Part shown: piece by piece, positions 25,502 through 33,162 of the stretch
Layout of the letters: the number at the start of each line of letters is the position of its first letter
How positions within the stretch are numbered: the stretch's first letter is position 1
From: Myxococcaceae bacterium
GTDB lineage: Bacteria > Myxococcota > Myxococcia > Myxococcales > Myxococcaceae
Direction: 5' to 3'
Length of the DNA stretch: 38,171 nt
Assembly: GCA_022842905.1 (NCBI GenBank)
Contig: JALHOS010000018.1
Coordinates: 1-38,171 of the forward strand
The notes under the pieces: model-generated
What the model saw: only the letters and a program-made list of their open reading frames with translations
Database searches by the model: none
What the model was told of the DNA's origin: nothing
Program-made: the position numbers and the translations under genes

Positions 25502-27175
25502 GTGTTTGCAGCCCTGTGGACACTGTTGACTGAGCCGGCCCCGGCGGTGGTGGACCCGCAGGGGCGGCGCCAAGCGCGCTTGATGGCGGCGGTGCTCGTC
25601 GTCGCGCTGCCCGCCTACGCGGTGATGGCGCTGGCCGCGGGGCTGACCCGGGAAGTCCCCGTCCAACCTGCGGACGCCGGGCTGGGACTGCTGCACTTCG
25701 CGCTCGGTGTCCTCGCGTACGGGCTCATTCGAACGCGGCACTACCGCGTGGGGGCGACGCTGCTGGCGGCGACGGCCGTCGTCTCGTCGGTCACCGTGGG
25801 CATTCGCGAGCAGGATCCGCTGCGGGCGCTGGTCAGCTTCATGTTGGGGCTGACCGGCGTCGTCTACGCGGGCTTCATGCTGTCGTCCCGCACGACGCTG
25901 GTCGCGGGGATCGCGCACGTGTTGTTGGTCGGGTTGGGGGTCGCCCTGCACGTGTCGGTGACCGTGGGCGCGGCGGTGCTGCCGCTGTTCCTGCTGCTCT
26001 TCGTGCACGCGCTGACGGTGGCCGGCGCCGCGTTGCGAGAGCGCCACGTCGCCGATCTCGAGCGCCAGAAGGAGCTGCTCGAAGCGACCACCCGCGCCGC
26101 CCATGACGCGGTGGTGGTGCTGGACGGCGAGCAGCGCGTGCTGAGCTGGTCCGGCCAGGCCGAGGCGATCTTCGGGCTGAGCGCCTCGCAGGCCGTCTGC
26201 CGGCGCCTGGCAGAACTGGTGCTGCTCGAGCCCGACGAAGGCAGCCGAGCGGTGCTCGAAGCGCTGGTGCAGCGACGCCGGGCGCAGCTCGAATTTCGCG
26301 CGGTCACGTCCGCCGGCCGAGCGTTTCCGTGTGAAGCGTCGCTCTCGCCGCTGAGCGCGCCTCACGGTGCCGTCGTGTTCTTCCGCGATCTGTCCGAGCG
26401 CAAGCGCGTGGAAGGCAAGCTCGTCTTCGCCGACCGCCTGGAGACGATGGGGCGGCTGGTGGCCGGCGTGGCGCACGAGATCAACAACCCGCTGGGCTTC
26501 ATTCGGTCGAACCTGGCCTTCCTCAAGGAAGAGCTGGCCTCGGCGGCCGTCGAGCCGGACGTGCTCGCGGCGATCGACGAGACCGCCGACGGCGCGCGGC
26601 GCATTCAGGCGATCGTGCAGGATCTCCGTGGCTTCGCGTACGACGGGCCTTCGTACGATCGCCTCGCGCCGGTCGACGTGGAGCGCGCCCTCGACGCCGC
26701 GATTCGCTTGGCCGAGTCGCAGCTGCGCACTCGCAGCGCCAACGTCCGCCGGGAGTACGGAGAGGTCGGCAGCGTCATGGCGGTCGAGAACCGCGTCTGC
26801 CAGGTGTTCCTCAACATCTTGGCGAACGCCGCGCAGGCGCTGCCCAAGGACGGCAGCGGCAGCCGAGAGATCGTGGTTCGCACCAAGGAGGTCGACGATC
26901 GCGTGGCGATCGCCATCGAAGACAAGGGCAGCGGCATCGCCCCGGACGTCGCCGCGCGGCTGTTCACCCCGTTCTTCACCACCAAGGCCGTCGGCGAAGG
27001 CACCGGGCTGGGCCTCTACATTTGCCAGCTCATCGTCTCGGGGCTGCGAGGGGAGATCCGCGTCGACAGCGCGCCGGGGCGCGGCAGCGTGTTCGAGGTG
27101 TGGCTGTGGAGGGACGGCCCCGCCGCGGCCGATCGAGAGACGGCGGCGACGCCCAAGGCCGGCGAGCAGCCCTGA
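25502..27175 (+). CDS. Membrane PAS-domain sensor histidine kinase (orphan)
   Basis: The product has 557 residues from GTG 25502, 55 bases after the cyclase-like pair. About five membrane helices lie between ~27 and 178. A PAS domain follows (~195-295, AAHDAVVVLDGEQRVLSWSG), then the phosphoacceptor box VAGVAHEINNPLGFI with His325. The ATPase domain shows the N box (NILANAAQA, ~438-446), G1 DKGSG (474-478), the F box TPFFTTK and G2 GTGLGLYI (~500-507). All catalytic residues are present, so it should be active. HEINNPLGFI is the form seen in HisKA kinases of NtrB/ZraS type. No response regulator is encoded in the window. Confidence 0.92.
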   Translation: MFAALWTLLTEPAPAVVDPQGRRQARLMAAVLVVALPAYAVMALAAGLTREVPVQPADAGLGLLHFALGVLAYGLIRTRHYRVGATLLAATAVVSSVTVGIREQDPLRALVSFMLGLTGVVYAGFMLSSRTTLVAGIAHVLLVGLGVALHVSVTVGAAVLPLFLLLFVHALTVAGAALRERHVADLERQKELLEATTRAAHDAVVVLDGEQRVLSWSGQAEAIFGLSASQAVCRRLAELVLLEPDEGSRAVLEALVQRRRAQLEFRAVTSAGRAFPCEASLSPLSAPHGAVVFFRDLSERKRVEGKLVFADRLETMGRLVAGVAHEINNPLGFIRSNLAFLKEELASAAVEPDVLAAIDETADGARRIQAIVQDLRGFAYDGPSYDRLAPVDVERALDAAIRLAESQLRTRSANVRREYGEVGSVMAVENRVCQVFLNILANAAQALPKDGSGSREIVVRTKEVDDRVAIAIEDKGSGIAPDVAARLFTPFFTTKAVGEGTGLGLYICQLIVSGLRGEIRVDSAPGRGSVFEVWLWRDGPAAADRETAATPKAGEQP

Positions 27176-27208
27176 GCGTCACCTCGTGCGTCGCGCTTCC
27201 GCGGCCGA

Positions 27209-28978
27209 TCAGGCGACCCGAGACAGCAGCATCTGCCGGATCAGCTCGAGCGTCTTGGGCATGCGCTCGCCGAACTGGTCGAAGAACGCCTTCTGGTTCT
27301 CGAGCTCCGCCTTCCATTCCCCTTCGTTGATGCTGGTCGCTTCGTCCACCTTGGCGGGGTCGATGTCGAGGCCCGACAGGTCGATGTGGCCCTGCTTGGG
27401 CACCCACCCGAACAGCGATTCCTGCGCGCCGACGTTGCCGTGCGCGCGATCGACGATCCACTTGAGCACGCGCATGTTGTCGCCGTAGCCCGGCCACAGG
27501 AACTTGCCGTTCTTGTCCTTGCGGAACCAGTTCACCATGAAGATCTTGGGCGGGTAGGGGACCCGCTTCTGCATGGCCAGCCAGTGCGCGAAGTAGTCGG
27601 CCATGTTGTAGCCAGCGAAGGGCAGCATCGCCATGGGGTCGCGGCGCACCACGCCCTGCTGGCCGGCGGCGGCGGCGGTCGTCTCACTCGCCAGCGTCGC
27701 GCCCAGGTACACGCCGTGCGCCCAGTTGAACGACTGCATCACCAGGGGCACCGTGTTCGAACGCCGCCCGCCGAAGATGATCGCCGAGATCGGCACGCCC
27801 CTCGGATCGTTCACGTGCGCGGAGAGGATCGGGTTGTTCGCCGCGGGCGCGGTGAAGCGGCTGTTCGGGTGCGCGGCCTTCTCGGCGCTGCCCTTCTTCC
27901 ACGGCCGGCCCTGCCAGTCGGTGAGCTCGTCGGGCGTCTCGCCGTCCAGGCCTTCCCACCAGACGGTGTTGTTCTTCGTCACCGCGACGTTGGTGAAGAT
28001 GGTGTTCTTCGCGATCGTCTTCATCGCGTTCGGGTTCGACTGCCAGTTGGTGCCCGGCGCCACGCCGAAGTAGCCGTTCTCGGGGTTGACCGCCCACAGC
28101 CGGCCGTCGTCACCCACGCGCAGCCAGGCGATGTCGTCGCCCACCGTGGTGACCTTCCACCCGTCGAAGCGCTTGGGCGGGATCATCATGGCGAAGTTCG
28201 TCTTGCCGCAGGCCGACGGGAAGGCGGCGGCCACGTAGGTGGTCTGCCCTTCGGGGCTCTCGACGCCCAGGATCAACATGTGCTCGGCCAGCCACTCTTC
28301 CTTGTTGCCCAGGTAGCTGCCGATCCGCAGCGCGAGGCACTTCTTGCCCAGCAGCGCGTTGCCGCCGTAGCCCGAGCCGAAGCTCCAGATCGCGTTGTCC
28401 TGGGGGAAGTGGCAGATGTAGCGGCGGTCCGGGTTCAAGTCGCCGGTGCAGTGGAGGCCGCGGTTGAAGTTGTTCGACGCGCCGAGCATGTCGAGGGCCG
28501 GCTTGCCCATGCGCGTCATGATGCCCATGTTCAGCGCCACGTAGACGCTGTCGGTCAGCTCCACGCCGATCTTCGAGTGCTCCGAGCCCAGCGGGCCCAT
28601 GACGTAGGGCACCACGTACATGGTGCGGCCCTTCATGGATCCTTCGAACAGCCCCCTGAGCAGCGTGTACGCCTCGTCCGGCGCCTTCCAGTTGTTGGTG
28701 GGCCCCGCTTCTTCCTTCGTCGGCGTGCAGATGAACGTGAGGTGCTCGACGCGGGCGACGTCGTTGGGGTTGCTGCGGTGGAGGTAGCAGCCCGGGTGCT
28801 TCTCCTGGTTGAGGGGCGCGAGAATGCCCTTGGACACCGCGAACTCGGTCAGGCGCTTGTTCTCGTCCTCGCTGCCGTCACACCACACCACCTGGTCGGG
28901 CTGGCAGAGGGTCACCTTCTGGGCGACCCAATCGAGGAGGAACTTGTTGGACGTGAGATTGGTCGAAACCGAGGCCAT
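27209..28978 (-). CDS. pckG: Phosphoenolpyruvate carboxykinase, GTP-dependent
   Basis: The start at 28978 (MASVSTNLTSNKF) has AAAGGAG about 11 bases upstream; an in-frame extension to 29062 is not needed. The 589-residue product matches the GTP-class enzyme in length. Key motifs are present: the kinase-1a P-loop FPSACGKTNFAM (253-264) with the mobile Cys and Lys259/Thr260, VGDDIAWL (279-286) supplying the metal-binding Asp, and GRRSNTVPLV later. The reaction is oxaloacetate + GTP to PEP + GDP + CO2, the first step of gluconeogenesis. That is central for an organism living on amino acids and lipids. It stands alone, convergent with the histidine kinase across 33 bp. Confidence 0.97.
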   Translation of the reverse strand: MASVSTNLTSNKFLLDWVAQKVTLCQPDQVVWCDGSEDENKRLTEFAVSKGILAPLNQEKHPGCYLHRSNPNDVARVEHLTFICTPTKEEAGPTNNWKAPDEAYTLLRGLFEGSMKGRTMYVVPYVMGPLGSEHSKIGVELTDSVYVALNMGIMTRMGKPALDMLGASNNFNRGLHCTGDLNPDRRYICHFPQDNAIWSFGSGYGGNALLGKKCLALRIGSYLGNKEEWLAEHMLILGVESPEGQTTYVAAAFPSACGKTNFAMMIPPKRFDGWKVTTVGDDIAWLRVGDDGRLWAVNPENGYFGVAPGTNWQSNPNAMKTIAKNTIFTNVAVTKNNTVWWEGLDGETPDELTDWQGRPWKKGSAEKAAHPNSRFTAPAANNPILSAHVNDPRGVPISAIIFGGRRSNTVPLVMQSFNWAHGVYLGATLASETTAAAAGQQGVVRRDPMAMLPFAGYNMADYFAHWLAMQKRVPYPPKIFMVNWFRKDKNGKFLWPGYGDNMRVLKWIVDRAHGNVGAQESLFGWVPKQGHIDLSGLDIDPAKVDEATSINEGEWKAELENQKAFFDQFGERMPKTLELIRQMLLSRVA

Positions 28979-29114
28979 GGCGGCGTGCGCTCCTTTGGAC
29001 AGGACGGACCTACGAGGGAGGTCGGCGAAGTCGCACGGATCCGCGCGGCCGCGCAAGCGCATTGCTCTTACAGCTGCCGTAACTTTCGGTGGAGCAGGCG
29101 CCCAGCGCCCGACT

Positions 29115-29375
29115 TCACGGCTCTTCTTCTTCGGCCGCTTCCTCGACGTCGTCGACTTCTTCGGCTTCTTCTTCGGCGCCCTCCGCGGGGAGCACCGGCT
29201 CTTCGATCTTCGGGATCGCGGTCGCCAGCCGGCTCTTCCGCTCGGTCTTCACCGCCGTGGCGGCCTTCTGGTTGGCGCCACACTTGGGGCAAATGGGCTC
29301 GGGCTTCTTCAAGTCGTAGAACTTGGAGCTGCACTTGAAGCAGATGAACTTGGAGCCGAGGTCCTTGGCGGGCAT
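29115..29375 (-). CDS. FYDLN-type zinc-ribbon protein with acidic tail
   Basis: The product has 86 residues. The start MPAKDLGSKFICFKC is preceded by GAGGA about 12 bases upstream. A zinc ribbon is formed by C-x2-C (residues 12 and 15) and CPKCG (29-33), with FYDLKKPEPICPKCG between and around them. This matches the small family named for its FYDLN motif. The last ~35 residues are mostly Glu, Asp and Ala (EEEAEEVDDVEEAAEEEE). The role of this family is unknown. The gene is divergent from the GltJ-like gene across 140 bp and 137 bp upstream of pckG on the same strand. Confidence 0.85.
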   Translation of the reverse strand: MPAKDLGSKFICFKCSSKFYDLKKPEPICPKCGANQKAATAVKTERKSRLATAIPKIEEPVLPAEGAEEEAEEVDDVEEAAEEEEP

Positions 29376-29515
29376 GGCGGTCGAAATCCTCGAATGCGGT
29401 GGGCGGCGAAACCTGCCGAAAGGCGGCGGCTTGCTAGCCTCGCCAATGTTTCAAGTCAACGTTTGGTGCGCTAGGGTCGGCCGCCGTTGCCGTCTCTCCT
29501 TGAAGGCCGGACTTC

Positions 29516-31258
29516 GTGAACATCACCTGCGACAAGTGCGGAAAGAAGTACTCGATCCCCGACGCCAAGATCGAGGAAATGCAGAAGGCCGGCAAGGGCT
29601 CCGCGAAGGTCCGCTGCAAGCAGTGCAGCAATCAGATCACCCTCTCGCTCGCCCCAGCCGCCGCGGCCCCCGTCGCGTCGCGTTCTTCGGGGCTCCGGGC
29701 GTCGCCGGCCGCCACGGCTGACGGCGGCGCTGCGCTCGGCGGTGACGTGGGCGACGACGGCGGCGTGGTGCCCAAGGCTGGACCCGCCTGGGAAGAAGAG
29801 CGCACCCGCGCGATGCCGGCGCTCGACATGTCCGTCACCTGGTTCGCGATGATCGGCGGCGCGCAGCAGGGCCCGTTCGATCTGGCGACCCTCAAGTCGA
29901 AGGTCGACGGCGGCGAAGTCACCCTGCGCACGTACTTGTGGAAGCCGGGCATGGCCGACTGGAAGCGGGCCAGCGACGTGCCGGAAGTCAGCCCTGTCTT
30001 CGCCGGCGTGTCCGTCGGTGCCACGGCCACCGGGCCCACGCAGCCAGCGTCGGTGCCGAAGAATGATGTCGCCGTCGCGACCGAGGTGCCCGCGCCCGAG
30101 GTGACCGACCGGGTCCCGCGCGATCCGGCTCCCGCGCGGACGAGCGGCGCCCCGAGCAAGGGCAACGGTCACGCGCCCGCGGCCTCCGAGCCGGATCCGT
30201 CGCTGTCCGTGACCCAGCCTCCGGACGAGCCCCAGGCCCAGGCGCTGCGGCAGGCGGCGGTCAAGCCCAACCCCCAGCTCAACGATCTCTTCGCCGACTT
30301 CCATGGCGACGGTGGGTCCACGGCCGAGGCCCCCGCGCCTTCGGAGTCGTCGACGGAGCAGCCAGCCAAGCCCGCCCCTCGCGCCGATCCGTTCGCGCAG
30401 CTGTCACAAGACGACGGGGTCGAGCCTCCCCCGCCGGGTGAGGCGACCAAGTTCTTCATCGCCCAGGCCGGCGTGAACAAGCGCAACCCGCCGTGGAAGA
30501 TCGCGCTCTTCGTCGCGTCGCTGATCGCGCTGCCGGCGGCCGTGCTGTACCTGCTGTCCACCTTCAAGGTGATTCCGCCCGTCACGCGCACCACGGAAGA
30601 CGGGCGCGTCGAGCAGGTCAGCTGGTTCTCGGGCGAAGGTGTGGCGGGCCTCAAGGACATGCTGACCGGCGAAGCCAAGCGCAAGCAGGAAGAGGCCGAG
30701 CGCACGCGGCAGGCGGCGCTCGAGGCCAAGCGCAAGGCCGCCGAAGCCGCAGCCAAAGCCCAGGCCGCCGCGGGCGCTCCACCCGAAGCGCCGACCACCC
30801 CGGACAAGGGCGCCGCGCCGACCCCCACCAGCCCCGCCGACAACGCCAAGGCCATGGCCGAGTGGGAAAAGCAGATGATGGCGGAGAACACCGGGGGCAT
30901 TGGCGCGAAGACGCCCAAGGTGCGCCTCGAAGACCGGCAGGCCCAGGCCGCGCTGAACACCGGCGGAGGGCTGTCCGCCGAGGTGATCTCCAAGACCGTC
31001 GCGCAGAAGATGGGTGGCTTCGAGGCCTGCATCACCAACGCGCTGCGCCGCAACCCGAACCTCGCCGTCGGCAACATCGAGCTCGTGCTCGACGTGGGCA
31101 CGTCGGGCACGGTCAAGAGCGCCACGGTGGACCCCAAGAAGCACGAAGGCGCGGACTGGGCGCAGTGCATGGTCGCCGCGGGCAAGCGCATCGTCTTCCC
31201 CGCGTCGAGTGAGGCCAGCGAGGTCCGGCTGCCCTTCAAGATCGGCGTCGCGCTGTAA
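29516..31258 (+). CDS. AgmX/GltJ-like protein: zinc ribbon, GYF domain, TM helix, AgmX-type C-terminus
   Basis: The product has 580 residues from GTG 29516. Residues 1-40 form an MJ0042-type zinc ribbon (C5, C8, C34, C37). Residues ~107-155 are a GYF_2 domain (WFAMIGGAQQGPFDLATL, then LWKPGMADWKRASDVPE). A low-complexity Pro/Ala linker leads to one membrane helix (~328-348) and a charged coiled coil (~385-420). The last ~95 residues (VAQKMGGFEACITNALRRNPNL, then AGKRIVFPASSEASEVRLPFKIGV) match the AgmX/PglI-type TonB-like C-terminus. This is the order seen in GltJ/AgmX of the Myxococcus gliding machinery, where the N-terminal part faces the polarity GTPase MglA in the cytoplasm. No other glt gene is nearby, so it may be a paralogue with another task. 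Confidence 0.85.
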   Translation: MNITCDKCGKKYSIPDAKIEEMQKAGKGSAKVRCKQCSNQITLSLAPAAAAPVASRSSGLRASPAATADGGAALGGDVGDDGGVVPKAGPAWEEERTRAMPALDMSVTWFAMIGGAQQGPFDLATLKSKVDGGEVTLRTYLWKPGMADWKRASDVPEVSPVFAGVSVGATATGPTQPASVPKNDVAVATEVPAPEVTDRVPRDPAPARTSGAPSKGNGHAPAASEPDPSLSVTQPPDEPQAQALRQAAVKPNPQLNDLFADFHGDGGSTAEAPAPSESSTEQPAKPAPRADPFAQLSQDDGVEPPPPGEATKFFIAQAGVNKRNPPWKIALFVASLIALPAAVLYLLSTFKVIPPVTRTTEDGRVEQVSWFSGEGVAGLKDMLTGEAKRKQEEAERTRQAALEAKRKAAEAAAKAQAAAGAPPEAPTTPDKGAAPTPTSPADNAKAMAEWEKQMMAENTGGIGAKTPKVRLEDRQAQAALNTGGGLSAEVISKTVAQKMGGFEACITNALRRNPNLAVGNIELVLDVGTSGTVKSATVDPKKHEGADWAQCMVAAGKRIVFPASSEASEVRLPFKIGVAL

Positions 31259-31290
31259 CGTTCGCCTGCGCCCGGGCGGTCCGCTTCAGC

Positions 31291-31968
31291 TCACTTCGTG
31301 GGCGCGTGCACGGGGAACGCCTTGAAGCGCGCGGCGCGCAGCGGCTCGAGCTCGCTGCTGCTCAGCTCCGGCACCGTTCCACCCAGCGTTCGGGCGACGG
31401 TGAGGATCTTCGCGTAGTGCTCCACCAGCTCCATGCGGAGCAGCGTCAGCGAGAGCTCGTCGGCCACCGTGAGCGCGCCGTTGCCGCCCAGGAGCATGGC
31501 GTCGGCCTTCGCCGCGGCGCCTTCGACGGCCTTCACCAGCGCGTCGGTCTTGGGCATGAGCCGGGGGATAAGGGGGATCTGCTCGCCCAACGAGACGACG
31601 ATCTCCGGCATGGCCACGGGCCCCAGCTCGAGCCCGAGCAGCCCGAAGGCGGTCGCGTGTGGCGGGTGGGCGTGCAGCACGGCCTGCACGTCGGGCCGGG
31701 CCCGGTACGCGGCCAGGTGCAGCTCCAGCTCGCCGAACGGCTTGCGGCGGCCCTCGAGCACCTTGCCCGCCGCGTCGACGACGATCAGCAGGTCCGCGTC
31801 GACGTCGCGCTTGGACACCGCCGTCGGGGTGCACAGGAAGCGGTTCCCCGACAGCCGCACCGACACGTTGCCGTCGTGGTTGGCCACCCAGCCCAGCTCG
31901 TGAATGCGCCGCGACACGGCGACGAGGTCTGCCTTCAGCTTCGGCGTCAGCGGGCGAGGTGAGCTCAC
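31291..31968 (-). CDS. Class II aldolase/adducin-family protein, BMC-cluster associated
   Basis: The product has 225 residues from a GTG overlapping the upstream BMC gene stop (GTGA). The fold is clear: GNVSVRL near 33-39, KPFGELELHLAAYRARPDVQAVLHAHPPHA giving E80, H99 and H101, and LLRMELVEHYAKIL near the C-terminus. Family members use three His residues for Zn and split sugar phosphates such as fuculose 1-phosphate. The third ligand normally lies in an [NG]HG turn; here the turn reads GGNG, with Asn163 in that place. The metal site may therefore be altered. Vertex-protein neighbours suggest a metabolosome role. The substrate is unknown. Confidence 0.85.
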   Translation of the reverse strand: MSSPRPLTPKLKADLVAVSRRIHELGWVANHDGNVSVRLSGNRFLCTPTAVSKRDVDADLLIVVDAAGKVLEGRRKPFGELELHLAAYRARPDVQAVLHAHPPHATAFGLLGLELGPVAMPEIVVSLGEQIPLIPRLMPKTDALVKAVEGAAAKADAMLLGGNGALTVADELSLTLLRMELVEHYAKILTVARTLGGTVPELSSSELEPLRAARFKAFPVHAPTK

Positions 31969-32261
31969 GGCGTTTCGCGCGAGTCCCGGGCGTCGAGCGA
32001 CACCTGATCGACCACCCCGACGATGACGGAGCGGATCGGCGCCGTGGGGTCCTTGAGGATCTGCCGGGCCCCGCCGCCTTCGTTCATGACCAGCACCACG
32101 TCACCTTGCCCCGCGCCGGTGTGCTCGTCGACCGCGAGGAAAGACTTACCCTGCGCCGCCAGGTGCTCGTCGAGCGGCTGCACGACCAGGATCTTCTTCG
32201 CGTGGAAGGCGGGGTGCTTCTCGGTGGCGACCACCGGGCCCAGCACTCGGCACAGGTTCAT
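31965..32261 (-). CDS. EutN/CcmL-type microcompartment vertex protein (BMC-P), copy 1
   Basis: The product has 98 residues from ATG 32261, which overlaps the previous gene as ATGA. The pattern is the pentamer family: MNLCRVLGPVVATEKHP at the start, KILVVQPLDEH, LAVDEHTGAGQGDVVLVMNEGGGAR in the middle and SVIVGVVDQV near the end. Such proteins form pentamers that cap the vertices of icosahedral microcompartment shells. The C-terminal ~12 residues after the core (DARDSRETP) are an unstructured tail. A longer reading upstream is shadow and adds nothing recognisable. Confidence 0.92.
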   Translation of the reverse strand: MNLCRVLGPVVATEKHPAFHAKKILVVQPLDEHLAAQGKSFLAVDEHTGAGQGDVVLVMNEGGGARQILKDPTAPIRSVIVGVVDQVSLDARDSRETP

Positions 32262-32521
32262 GTGCTCACCTCGTCGACGATGCCGACGATCGCGCTGTCC
32301 ACGGGGACGAACCACGGATCACACGCCAGCGCCGCCTCGCGACTGCCCTCGAGCATGACCAGCGCGCCCGGCCGCGCCGACGCGCGATCCACCGCCACCT
32401 CGGGCTGGCCGTTCGGCTTCTCGTGGTGGTCGACCGGCTGCACGAGCAGAAAGCGCGCGCCTTCCAGCCCGCTGATGCGCTTGGTGCACACCACCGTTCC
32501 GATCACCTTGCCCAGGTACAT
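32258..32521 (-). CDS. EutN/CcmL-type microcompartment vertex protein (BMC-P), copy 2
   Basis: The product has 87 residues from ATG 32521, 20 bp after the lipoprotein gene. Core motifs match the family: MYLGKVIGTVVCTKRISGLEG, FLLVQPVDHH, EVAVDRASARPGALVMLEGSREA and SAIVGIVDEV. It is clearly diverged from copy 1 (for example ARPGALVM for AGQGDVVL), so the two are not a recent duplication. Different BMC-P proteins often coexist in one shell. No hexameric BMC-H or BMC-T protein is in the window, so any shell would depend on genes elsewhere. Confidence 0.92.
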   Translation of the reverse strand: MYLGKVIGTVVCTKRISGLEGARFLLVQPVDHHEKPNGQPEVAVDRASARPGALVMLEGSREAALACDPWFVPVDSAIVGIVDEVST

Positions 32522-32541
32522 GGCGGCGGCCCTCGTCTTCG

Positions 32542-33087
32542 TTACAGCTGCGGGACGACGGGGAAGGACGCGGCGACCAGGCGATCGCGCCCGTCGTGGC
32601 GAACCTGATCGCCGTTCTTGATCGACAGCCGCGCGTCCGTCTTCGGATCCCAGAAGCCGAGCAGCACGTTGAGCCCGCGTACGTTCATGCCCGGGGGAAT
32701 GGGCACCTCGAACTCGTCGCGGATCGTCTGGCCCACTTCCCACTTCGACGTGGGCACCGCGCCGCGCGCCGGGGCGTGGTCCACGTTGAGGCGATCGGCC
32801 CGGCCGTCGACGTCTTCGACGTGGACGAAGACCATGTAGTCGGCGTCGAGCTGCGAGAGCACCTTGAGGTTGAGCAGCATGCGCATGCCTTCCCCGGGGT
32901 AACCCTTGTCGTTGCCCAAGATGACGCTCGTCAGCTCGAGCTTGTCGCCGAAGTTGGCGCCCGACCGCAGCTCGATGGGACGGGCAGCCGGGCGATCCGC
33001 GCGGGTCGGCCCAGACTCGCTGGTGGGCGCCGGGACGATGCAGCCCAGCCCGGCGACGGCGGCGATCACCAAGAAGGAGGTGCGCAT
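32542..33087 (-). CDS. Lipoprotein with a beta-sandwich domain, head of BMC-P operon
   Basis: The product has 181 residues. The signal segment MRTSFLVIAAVAGLGC gives Cys16 as the likely lipid site, although the lipobox -3 position is Gly. From ~45 a beta-sandwich domain follows: GDKLELTSVILGNDKGYPG, MRMLLNLKVLSQLDADYMVFVHVED, PTSKWEVGQTIRDEFEVPIPP and VLLGFWDP. This layout resembles a domain often fused to or encoded beside membrane glycosyltransferases. It lies 20 bp upstream of the BMC-P genes, so it is probably co-transcribed, though a periplasmic lipoprotein has no obvious link to a cytoplasmic shell. The function is unknown. Confidence 0.75.
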   Translation of the reverse strand: MRTSFLVIAAVAGLGCIVPAPTSESGPTRADRPAARPIELRSGANFGDKLELTSVILGNDKGYPGEGMRMLLNLKVLSQLDADYMVFVHVEDVDGRADRLNVDHAPARGAVPTSKWEVGQTIRDEFEVPIPPGMNVRGLNVLLGFWDPKTDARLSIKNGDQVRHDGRDRLVAASFPVVPQL

Positions 33088-33162
33088 GGTGCCGCGCTCT
33101 CTACACCCAAGGCTTGGGCGGCGTCGATCACCGTGTCAGCTGTGTTATGCGCGCGCGCCACT

